A stretch of 64,000 nucleotides of DNA, from contig JAOVVO010000043.1 in assembly GCA_028564675.1 (NCBI GenBank), forward strand, positions 62,001 through 126,000, given 5' to 3'. The translations under genes were made by a program, and so were the position numbers. The notes under the pieces were generated by a model, which ran no database searches, was not told the DNA's origin, and saw only the letters and a list, made by a program, of their open reading frames with translations. Numbering within the stretch: the stretch's first letter is position 1; each line of letters starts with the position of its first letter. The stretch comes from Onchocerca lupi. Lineage: Eukaryota; Nematoda; Chromadorea; Rhabditida; Onchocercidae. This document shows, piece by piece, positions 27,401-38,379 of the stretch.

Positions 27401-30400
27401 TTTTATTAAGGTTTTTTTTGGAGAAAACTCAGTCGGAGATCGTTATCATAATGTGAAATATAGAAATTTGGAGATTAATGATCATCATTCATTTAAACTG
27501 TCAACGATAAGAATCAAATTCCCACAAAAATTCATTTGATTGTTTGTCGTCATAAAAATCAGTAGCAAAGTTAGGCGCAATGTGATTGGTGTAATTGAAC
27601 TTTCAAAAATTTTTGCATTATTGTTGAAGTGCTCCGATAAAAATTATAGAATAATGATGTAACATAGTGAAGTGAAGCAGAAACTAATGGAAAATGTATT
27701 GTTTATCATTTTTCAAGTCTTCAATTCATTGATATGAAAAGTCATATAATAGTGATAACAAACTGATAATAAATTGAGTGATACAAACAAGAAACAAACA
27801 GTTTAATTCAGTGGAGCAGTTTAATTCTTCATATATAAAAGAATCCCAATGTTATTAGGCAGTGAATAAAACATGCAAAATAATTCAATAAGATGGGACA
27901 GCGATAACAGTACAACTTCAACATTCGCTACTAATCTCAAATCTTATCATTCACAAGTGGTGAGTTGAAGCTAAAATTGAGACTTTTTCTGAGAAGATAC
28001 TGATCAATCAATGTTGAATTAATAAATTCAGCTGGCAAAAGAATTTGAAATCTGTTTCTGTGAATTTATGAATTCATCGCCAAGTGTATGTGAATGTGTG
28101 TATGTGTGTGTATGTGTGTATGTGTGTGTCAGTACCTGTATGTACAGGTAGGTGTATGAGAAGTTTATTGCAATTGACACCTCCCTCTTCTTCCACTTTC
28201 CTTAATTTGAAATTTAAAAACCTTTTGTTATTGCGGGTGCACCAGATAACAAATGAGATCGCTTTCGGTGATTGCCTTCTAAGATAACGCCAGAGTCGAT
28301 AACCTCAAATTACGAGAACAATTTTATGATTATTTTCTGTCAACTTCCTTAAAATTGTTGCTTTTTTCATTTTCTCGATATCAGTGTTATTATTATGATT
28401 CATGACTCCTCTCTTAGCTAATTACTTCATTTGACTGCTAATAATCCATAACTTGATTCTAAGAATCGCATCAAAATAATCACAGCTTGTAATTTCTGCC
28501 CTGTTTTATTTATTCAAAGAATTGAATAATTAGCATAAAAAAAGAGAATCAACGTCGAAAATTGGAAAATTGGATTTAATTAAGTGCAAATCATAACAAA
28601 ATCAACTTGTCAATGTATGAACAATAGAAAAAAAGTTTAGCTGTTGCAGAAAAAAGAATCACTCAACGTTTCCTCATTCTTTTCTCAGTAGCTCACTAGA
28701 GAACGATTTCAAATTCGATAACTCATAAAATTTGATTATATTATTATTATCATTATATCTTTGTTAATGAAGAGAGGAATTAGAAAAAAAATTTTCCGGT
28801 TTCAAGCATAATTTATCTTATTAATCATCATCCACTCGTTGTTTTTGCTTTTCTTCGCCATTAATAATGTCTTCCTGTTCTAGAATTATCATTTCTATTT
28901 CAAATTTCTCACAAAGTAGTTTATGACACATCATACTGCTTCGAACTAACAAGTTCCTATTAAGTTTTTCTTCCAAATACTAAACCAAGATTATGCAAAA
29001 TCCAATTTCAAAACGAAATTTCATCAATTTCCCCGTGTAATCTTGATTAAGTTGGAGGTCTTTTATCACACTTGCACAATCCATTTCTTGCAATTAACAT
29101 TGCTCATGAAGAGCCAATCCTAAATTATCAATTTATTAAATAATCTTACCTGTTACCTGATTTATCAAACTGTGTGACATGCGGCAATCATTCAGTCTCG
29201 TCGAGTGATGATTCTATATGTCATCTTTAGGAATGCACATGTGAATTTGAAAATAAAATATCCGTCTACAGTTTGTGGTTTCCTATTCAATTTGCGATAT
29301 TATTGATTGTCTTTATGAAGTGAACATAAAATGATTTTACAATGAATTGCCAATTAAATTGAAGTTTTATAAATTGTTAGAAAGTAGTATTGACTTTTTG
29401 AGTGTTGCCTTTCTTTCTGCCATAAATCAACCCCTTAAAAATAGTTATCGATATAAAAATGAATTTCCTTCTGCGGTAAAATTTCTCATTTCTGACTTAC
29501 AAAAAACTTTTTTGTTTTCAATTGTCATTATTTTTAACTTCATCTAATATAAAGAGCGTATCAATTGCTGCTACTTTTTGCACGCAAAATGTGTAAAACT
29601 GACTAATTAATCAATTGGTTAATTTCTTGCTGTGTTTTTTTATTTTCAATTTGTTCAAAATTTGTATAGTATGGAAAGTTTTATCATTACTTTAGTTCAG
29701 AATTAAAACAATGAGAGTGTTTCAAACAAGAGAGATTTTGTTTTTATTGTAAAATTTATTTTTCCTTGTGAACTATCTTAAGTTCTTGCAAAATCAAATT
29801 TATGCAACCCTTAATAAAACTCTCAATTTGATTGATAGAAATGAGCGCAAAGTTTGAAAATGCTAATTGAAAGGTAAACAACGACTTCTGTCGATTATGA
29901 AAGCACTGATTGCCTCGTCTTTCAGTACTATTTTATTGACTTTTATGGACATTTATGGCTTGTTTATATATCCATACATAAATATTTGTAAACTGCTAAC
30001 TGTCAAAAGCTGACAGTGCACAGTCTTACATCTGGAATGTAAGTATGAATCTACTGCCTAGCCTTTATTTAATTCTTGCGAATAAATTTTGGCTTTTTTT
30101 TTTTTTTTAAACTTACTTTTGATTAGGAATAAATTTATTTGATGGAATTATTACTGACAAGTCATTAGAAGGAAGATGAAATACGATGTTATGATGGTAA
30201 GTATTATGGAACTTACCAGTGATTGATTTCAAATTTTTACGAATCTGAAAAATTGTGGTTTTTAAGGTGAATTGTTTATTTGACTGTCTCAATTATGTTG
30301 ATTCATACAATGATTCAAAACTGCATAGAATCACCGTATTCGTATTAGACTACAGTAGAATTTTCGAGGGCTTGAATTAATTGCCTCTCTTGTTGTAGTT

Positions 30401-32660
30401 ATACATACTGTTTCGAATATAGCATGACTGAGCCTAAAAATTTGTTAGAACCCAGAATGTATTGAACTATAATTATTAATTTTATATCAGACGGAAGCTG
30501 GCGACAACAAATTCAAGTTATAAAGTTGAATAAAACGGATGGATAGTACAATGTTCACGATCATCATTCATTCGATGAATCTGCATAAATTGCATGACAA
30601 TTGATGAAGTATTACAGAAAGATTGATAAAGAATAATATGGTTGACACAACTTTCCTTGTGATATGTTTATGTTCGGCGAAAGATAGAAATTGAAGGGGA
30701 AAGGATAACGGAGTATTCAATCATTTAAGATGGACGCGTGTCAACGATCACTCCAAAAAAATCTCGTATTAACTCTATGATAACCATTGACCGATATCAT
30801 GATGCATTTAAGGATGATATCAATAAAACTTCTTTCCTAAACAATAAAAAGTAAAAAAAAATTAAGGGCTGCAATCGAAGGTTTTAATTTAGTCGGTCTG
30901 TATTGACAGTTTTCATAAATGCATGCCAAGTGCCAAATGCATCAACTTCAGGCGATCGCTATCTAAAAGTTGGAAATTTTAGCGTTTTGCAAGAACTAAG
31001 CCTCTGACTAATTTGCTTAAACGACACTTTGCATAAAAACGTTAATTAAATAATTAACAATTCCCAAACTTACAGAGAAATTACAGATTTAAATCAACCT
31101 AAGAATGCTGAGTAAAAATTTGGGAAATTTCTAGAATCTACAATTATAACATTGCATCTAAAATTTTCAAAAAAAAAAAAAGTCTGCTTTGCATATTGTG
31201 AAATTATTCGAAAATGTGAAATTGTTTGAGGGAAATCGGAAGATTCGGTAAGATAAAAGTAAATGAATCCCTTTTGAAGATCGGCTCGCATATTTCAAGA
31301 TCATTGACTGATAAGTTCATTATCCTAAATTCCGAGGGGTGTGAAATTATCAATTATGCGGAACCTTGATAAATGACGAAAATCGTGTTAATCTAATTAA
31401 TATTGCGTTAATTTGCAAAATTTAATGCCCTAGAACCATTGATACTATTACAATGTCTTCGCATGTGACAGACTTTGACGAACGACCCGTTTTCTCGCAA
31501 TTTGCTTTGCGGTGATCGCTTCTGTCAATTCTTACTTCACAATCTCTTCATTCAAGTCCAGAATTACTATCTGTTAATTACTTCCTATCTCTTATCCTTC
31601 CTTATTTCAGTTTTCTGACATTTGAGGAAAAATCGCTGAAATTTATACTTTGTATCACATTTGATTTACTGTACATATAAAAAAATTAGAAAACAGATTA
31701 TATTTTTTCTAAATTTAATACTGTAATTTTTACAATGATCACGCACTTGGAAAAAAAGATCAGATAGGTGATTTTGTAGAAATTTAAGAGAGTAATTAAG
31801 TTAATATTTTGAACATTTAAATAAAGAAATAATCTAATCGAATTTAAGTGATTCCCTCCCATCATAATTGACTTGAAATGAAGAATTTGTCGAAGGTCAC
31901 TTGAAAATTTTATCAATAGTTTCAATTTTTCTTCAAAAGTATCCTATTTTCTACTTTTGATATAAGAAGTAAATTGATTTTTATTTATAAATTTCGTCTG
32001 TTTTCCCATTTCATTTTGCTTTATTTTTTTCTCCCGATCTTTTCTATCTCTTCTCTATTTAAGGCATTATAGACAGACAAAAAATCATTTTTGATAACAT
32101 CGGGTTTCAGTAATATATTATAAAACTTTTTAAGAAAACTCATAATTTCAAAACTCAAAATTCGTAACAAAGCTTCATTGCTTGGCTCTGAGAAAACAAA
32201 TCAATTGTTCTCTTGTGATGAAACACTGATTTTGAATTCAGAATTTTAGTAACCATGATACTACTGGTTGGTAGGCGATCATTAATGATCGGAAGAAACT
32301 GATTGTGCGGAATTGATGTAAATTTTCATGAACATGCCCTTATATTCATATCATTCACTACATTAGGAAAAATTAAGATCGTTAAAGATAGAAAAATTGA
32401 ATGATAGTGATTTATTTGGAAATTTGTTTTGTTTTTGTTTTCATTGAGCCACCATTGTTATTTCTGTCATGCGCACGCCTGCATCATCAATTTCTTGCAA
32501 GTTTTCTCGAATACCTCATTTGCTATGATTTATTTTCATTTCTACAACAGCAATGAAGAATCGATAGTTTTTGTATTTTCTTGGCATTTCTGAATCAAAT
32601 GCCAGGTATCTTAATTTAAGAACAGTAATGATTTGTTTCTGACAAATTGTGAAATTTCAG
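21407..32660. other. Long gene-poor region upstream of eff-1
   Basis: About 11.2 kb of AT-rich DNA. Open frames here are at most 97 codons (e.g. 25264-25557 minus), show no family likeness and lack convincing splice partners. The first part must hold the 3' UTR of the MaoC gene (AATAAA near 21780). A TG-rich microsatellite lies at 28082-28140. The rest most likely holds distal promoter or enhancer DNA. I see no tRNA, rRNA or intact transposon. Confidence 0.5.
28082..28140. repeat. TG/TATG microsatellite
   Basis: Interrupted TGTG/TATGTG run (GTGTGTATGTGTGTGTATG type) over about 55 bp. It generates the spurious Val/Cys/Met-rich frame at 28084-28287. Confidence 0.85.
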
Positions 32661-32731
32661 CGAACATTCAAAACGCAGTCGACAAATAGTGAGATTGAAA
32701 AAAGTATTGAGGGGTTGCAAGGACCGGAAGG
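32655..32731 (+). promoter_or_regulatory. 5' UTR of eff-1 with likely trans-splice acceptor
   Basis: GAAATTTCAG ends at 32660, 71 bp before the Met at 32732. An in-frame TGA lies eight codons upstream of that Met, so the coding start cannot be further 5' within this exon. The acceptor could take a spliced leader or a 5' UTR exon. Confidence 0.5.
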
Positions 32732-35700
32732 ATGAGACTGGTATGCCTACTAAGGTATATCTTGGCATCACGGTTGATTCCATGGATTCTCGGATTGCCA
32801 TCATCCTTATCTCCCGAAATATTGCAACCTTTATTCCCCATAATACCGCCACATTGCACAAAAACTACCGTCATCAAATCTGTGCTTTCTCATGGTTAGT
32901 TCCAACAAACTGCAAGTGTTTAAAAAATAAAAAAAATAAAATTAAAAAAATAGCCATTTGATCAAAACTAATTACTCATTATTCTTTCAAAGAAAATACT
33001 GTTCGAGGGATAAAAAGTTCGTTATTTTTTTCGTTTTTTATCAAAATTTTTATAATAATGGTATAATTTTTTGAAAATTTTCCATTTCTGTCTTTCAAAT
33101 TAAAAAATAAGTCAGTTCATAGATTAAACTTTTCAATTTTCTGAATTCTTAAAATTACTATCATACAACTTCAATTACTACAATTAGGTAGGAAAATGAT
33201 GAACCTTAAGGTCTTTTTTCTCCTTTTTTTTTTTGAGATATCGAACGGCTAATTCGCATGGGTGTTTTTGAATTATCACTTCTGATGATATTTAAAGAAA
33301 GTAATAATTTATAAAAAGGATAGTACTGTCTGACAAGTGAATCAATAGGATCTTCTTTGCAATAATTTGTTATGGCGATGGATGATACATTTATCAGATT
33401 GCTGAAAATCAACAAATTCAAAAATTTCCATAAAAAAGACAACTAGTATTATGAGTCATTAAAAATTTTCAAGTTTGTTTTGAAAATAACTTTTTTATTT
33501 TAAAAAATAAGGTTAATAAATGTGATTGCGATAATTCAAAAAATTGAAGACAAAGTGATAAACGAATAAAATGCATCACGAATTCTTGGATTCAAAAAAA
33601 TCAATGCATTATTAGATTAACCTACTTCGAGAAAAATTACTCGTTTCTGTTTATTTTTTCATAATTCTGAAAATTTATTTGTTTCTAAGTTAACACAGCA
33701 CGTAAATTGTAGCATCTGGTGATGATTTGACCCGTACCACGCAAATGAATTTTCGCATCGGTCTTCAAAACACCGCTTGTTTCCGATTAGAAAATATTAC
33801 CAATGACAGGGATCCGCTGTTCACTGATGTCCTCAACGCAAGGTATTCCATCTTCACCAAAATGAAGATTATAGTGAAGATGTGTAACGATTTTAATTTT
33901 TCTTTATCTTCTGAAAAATAGGTTCAGTATCTCTTCCGCATGGTCATTTTTTGTTGAAGGTAAAATTAAGTGATAGAGAATTAAGCAATAAAATACAAAC
34001 AATTCACTTAAAAAAATCTGCAAAATAAAATAAACATTATTCTTTGTTCTTATCCTGAATAATTGGTTTCAGAAGCCAGGACCAGGGATGGTTGCATACA
34101 TTGACTTTATCCAGACTGGAGCATCATCATCCAATTTCTCAGCAGTATGAATTTGCAATCCCAGAAGTAAAAACATCTTGTATTTGTGAGTGTGACGTAA
34201 ATTCGGACGTATGTTCCGCCAGGACATACTCTTTCACTCATTGCTTTAATAGTAATACCACACAGGTTAGTTCAAAGTTTCATTCTGGCACACATTTTTT
34301 TTCCGTTTTTTCTAATATTAAAATTAATTTGAATTATAAAAGTAAATAATTTATTGATTATAACTTGATGAAAGATGACGAAAAAAGAAATGCGCGATTG
34401 CTATTCCAAAGCAGTGTTTGATCGTCGAGAAACTTTTTACGCCCCAAGGCATGAGGTGGCATCAATACTGAAAACAAAATTCATACTATAGTTTTCAGCT
34501 CGATTTTGCATCCATAAGTATAATTAAGATTGGGAAAATAATTCATTTGCTGATGCTGAGAAATAAAAAATCGGTGGAATTTATAAATTTCTTGGTTAGA
34601 AGCCAAAATAAGCAAATAACGTCAGTGTAGAAGTAGTATGAAATGCTTGGATTGGTTGGATAGTGTTCGTTTACGAATTGAGCAACAACAAAATACAAGG
34701 CTTCAATAGCTACAGAGATTAAAAGCAAAATGGACTAGAAAAACTAATAAAACCAAGTTTCCAAACTTACTGTATTATGAAGGATAAGAAAACGAATTAC
34801 TTTAAAAACAGTGAAAGACGAACACTTATAAATCAGCAGTTTTCAATTGAAAACAAGTGATTTCCATCAACGGATCAAATACAAATGATCCCTTAGGCTA
34901 TGAAATGCAATTTGTGGATAAAAAATTATTTTAATGTTATCATGCATTTCTTGTTAGCCATTTGTGAATAATTTTTTTTTAAGATTACAGATTTTCAAAT
35001 TTCATTTGATACGGAATATATTAGTAAAATAAATGATTTTTTAATATAAATTCGTGACAAGACAATATGTTCTTATCAGTAACACTGCAAAAATTCATAA
35101 ATTTGAAAATCTTTGCAGTCATTGCAAGAAAACTGTTTTCGAACATTTCATCCAAATCAAGCAGATACCGGATGTTCACCTGGCAGTCAGTCTAAATTAT
35201 GCTGCGAAGTAAAATCGTTTTATAACTTCAATTTTCAAATTGAAATCATGTTTTTTAAAAATGTTTGGAGATGGTCTTAATACAATTTTGATATTTTTTT
35301 CTCTAATAGATTAATAATAGACTTTTAATTTGTTGATGAGTTTAAATTTCAAATATTTAGGCAAATTATATTAGGGCGAAATTTTGAAATCCTTCGACAA
35401 AAGCACTTCACTTGATTTATCTACAATTAATTCACTTTTAAGGTAAGTTTCACACCATACCAAAACAAGTCATATATGGCCATAAAGTTGGAGCAACCGA
35501 CAACATTCGTCATTTTCAAATATGTTGCTTATGATTATACAGCTGGTCGATGGATCGAAAAGGATAAAAATACTATTCGAATTGAAATTGATGGTCTGAC
35601 ACAATGGCTCTTTTTGGACAGGTATCTCAGATCAGTAGCTTTGTAGGAAAAACCAAAAAATGACTCATTATAAGCAGGGAGTACTGAAGGTCAAAAAAGC

Positions 35701-38379
35701 TTGTTGGACTATTTTTCAAGTAGACCAACAAGCTGATAAACATATTTACCGCCAGAACGACAAATATGTTTACCACCAAAAGGAGAAATATGTCTGCTAA
35801 TAAAAGATAAGAATGTTTCCCGCCAAAACGCTCCGATCAACAGATAAACAAAGTGAGGTTGACTATCATGATGGGATACATTGGAGATCAGGAGATAAGA
35901 AGGAGCCCCTAAAGGATTTGAAAAAATTAAATTCGGATTCTGGAACAGAATCAGTTTTCTACAATAGTTATACTTCGGGATTCTTGTGTCGACATGGCGA
36001 CAGTTCAACTCGAATCAGCACAATAATCGACAATCAAGGAGCAGTAATCTTTTCTACGGACGACAAATGAAAAGATATTCAAATAAATTTACTTGGATAT
36101 TTTCGGATAATTGTTTGTCCGTAACTGTTTTATCTATTAATAAATCCCTTCTCCGGACAGAAATCGTCTCTTTCACAAAATTACTTTCCCGACGGATAGA
36201 CGAATGTGTGAGAGTATTTTTTATTCTACATGAAATTATTTTAATTATCATCTATTTATCAAATCATTCAATTCGGATTTCTTTCTGAATGATTTTTTAA
36301 ACACTTCTTATTGTTAACTTCCAAATTTTACGAATCAAAATTTAGATGGCGAAGATTGGAATTAGGAGTAAGTGCAGGTGGACGAGCTAGTCATCAGTTG
36401 GAAACTGGTATGTATTTCGCAGCAAATAATCCTGACAGTGAAATGGATGAGCTGCGACAACAGATAATTAATGAGATCAATGAAAATAAGTGCGTTTTAC
36501 ATAATGACAAATTCGGAAATCTAAGATTCCTTCAAAATGGGAAATTTGATAACTGAGAGAATTTGAATTTCGTTTTTTGTGATTATGATTTTGCAGTTTC
36601 GAGAAACTGGGATGGTTTCGTAAGGATGCATTAGGACATTTCGTAATACGAAATGGAAAGGTTAAAATACAAAAGATACACTTGGCGAAGGTAGAAAATT
36701 GTAAAGATCAAAAATCACAGAGTTTCCTTGATGCTCATCACTATGTTGATTATAATGATCCCGAGGTTTGCAACTTCCTATTTTTCAAAACTCCAAAATA
36801 TTGCTTGAACTGAGGCATAAGTCGAATGTTATTTAAAAAGACATTATTTGATTACGTTATAATTTAGAATACAGGCAAAAATGCATTAAGTAGAAATGTG
36901 ATTGGCTTGAATATAGAAAAAAGTAGTAATTGATTGGGATTTAGATCTTTGTAAGATTTAATTGAAATGAGTCATGCATTTGGAAAAAAATCTACGACAG
37001 CTTGAATTTATTCATTATCGAAATTGCAGAATTTAAATAACCATCAAGAATTCGATTGATTATGAATGCAACATAAGAGTGTTACTTATGGATTAAATAT
37101 TCGTTGCAGAATTCGGAACGTTTTGCGTTGGAAGCAGCTGTGAAACGAATCTATCCATGGATACGAAGTGCTAAAGTTGTTAATGGTTCTGGACGTCATG
37201 TTGTGGTGACACATTCTGAGGGTACTAATGTAGAAGTTGCCCTACAAGTATGTCAATTTCTCAATCTCATAAAATTTTTTGTCATTTCGAAATAATCATT
37301 GAAGTTCGAATTATTATAATTAAGAAATAAAAACTAAAATTCCAGCTTCATGAAGAGAAATATGGTTTATCGTTTGTGCATGACTTTTCCAAAATGGACG
37401 ATTTTTCGGGTACTGTAATTGTTGATTTTAAATCAAACCGCTTCTTTAACTTGACTGTTTACAATGCTACTGGCATTATCCATGGTACCGTTAAAAAGTC
37501 GACGGATAAGAGCAGCAGTGATGAATTTCAGTAAGTTTTTCACTCAGAATAACCACGAGGTAAAACAGTCAAATTCAAAGTTCTTGCACAGAAATTTATG
37601 TGCACAGGTCTTCGAGTCTTAGATTTCGGAAGTGGGGGTAAATATAAGTTTTCAAAAATTAATTAATAATGAGAAAGTGGCATCTAATGAATGTACATGG
37701 AAAATCTTATTCAGAAATTAATATGTATGCAGTGATTTCAGCTTCACAACTTACATCGGTGATGTGCGGAATACCAACAAAACTCTTATTGTGCCGCTGC
37801 CCGCTCTTATCGACGGCGGGGATCGAATGATTTGTCTTCATGCTGATAACGATTCCAATGAACAAGAAATCTGTAGAATAATTGCATTCAAAGAAGTCGC
37901 TTTGGAGGTAATTTCAGTTCTGATTGTCTCAATGTATTAGTATATTGCTAATTAACGATAGTTATTGGCTCATTACAACAATGCTGTGATAATAAAAAGT
38001 GTTATTACTGATACAAATTATTCAGTTTTGCACGAGTGCAGTGCTGTTTTTTATTGGTAATTAATTACAGATCAATTTGCTCGAAAATACTTGGCGAGAA
38101 ATCGATGGTCATTGTCCAGAATGTAACAAATTAACGATGGGAGGTTTTTTGAGCAATTTCAATCCTATAAATTGGGCTAATGGTATCTCATCTATTTCAA
38201 ATTTTGTTATGATGATTACCGATGTAATTGTTTATATAATTTTTTTGCTTATTATTTATTTCGTATTGACCAGATGTCTAATACCATGTTGTAGATGTGC
38301 TTTTTGCTTTTCAACGAGTTCATCATGCTGTAGCTTTAATTCGCCAAGGTGTAAATCGAAGAACACACAACATCATTAA
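32732..38379 (+). CDS. eff-1: EFF-1-type cell-cell fusogen (fusexin), with apparent frameshift
   Basis: Exons: 32732-32894, 33713-33842, 33922-33959, 34073-34265, 35119-35208, 35443-35621, 36346-36489, 36597-36765, 37110-37247, 37346-37530, 37742-37907, 38071-38379. About 634 aa if one missing base in exon 4 is allowed for. Features in order: a hydrophobic N-terminus (signal peptide, MRLVCLLRYILA), a Cys-rich ectodomain (CICECD, ENCFRTFHPNQ, KLCCE), conserved blocks LEQPTTFVIF, SAGGRASHQLETGMYF and VVVTHSEGTN, then CPECN, a membrane segment at about residues 570-595 (DVIVYIIFLLIIYFVL) and a Cys/Ser-rich cytosolic tail of about 37 aa. N-glycosylation sequons are numerous (NIT, NTT, NKS, NLT, NAT, NKT). 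The family drives homotypic fusion of epidermal and other somatic cells and shares the class II fusion fold. The block order fits C. elegans EFF-1 better than AFF-1, but the tail is shorter. Exons 3 and 4 join with good sites in phase 1 (EEARTRDGC) and then hit a TGA. See findings. Confidence 0.85.
35698..36070 (+). repeat. Repeat-bearing insert in an eff-1 intron
   Basis: The 724-bp intron 35622-36345 holds a hairpin (AGCTTGTTGG at 35698, CCAACAAGCT at 35725), then about four degenerate 24-26-bp tandem units (35738, 35762, 35786, 35812; pattern AAATATGTTTACCACC..AAAG), then a 77-codon stretch open on the plus strand to 36070 and also open on the minus strand. Its base composition is less AT-rich than the rest of the intron. 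Direct joining of 35621 to 36346 restores the conserved protein, so this is not a constitutive exon. It may be a mobile-element remnant or an alternative exon. Confidence 0.5.

Noticed and set aside
32616..32877. Minus-strand frames over eff-1 exon 1
   Set aside because: They are shadows of the coding exon on the plus strand.
35813..36070. 85-codon plus-strand frame as an eff-1 exon
   Set aside because: Joining exon ends 35621 and 36346 directly gives the conserved blocks without it, and its own splice sites are weak. Kept only as a possible alternative exon.
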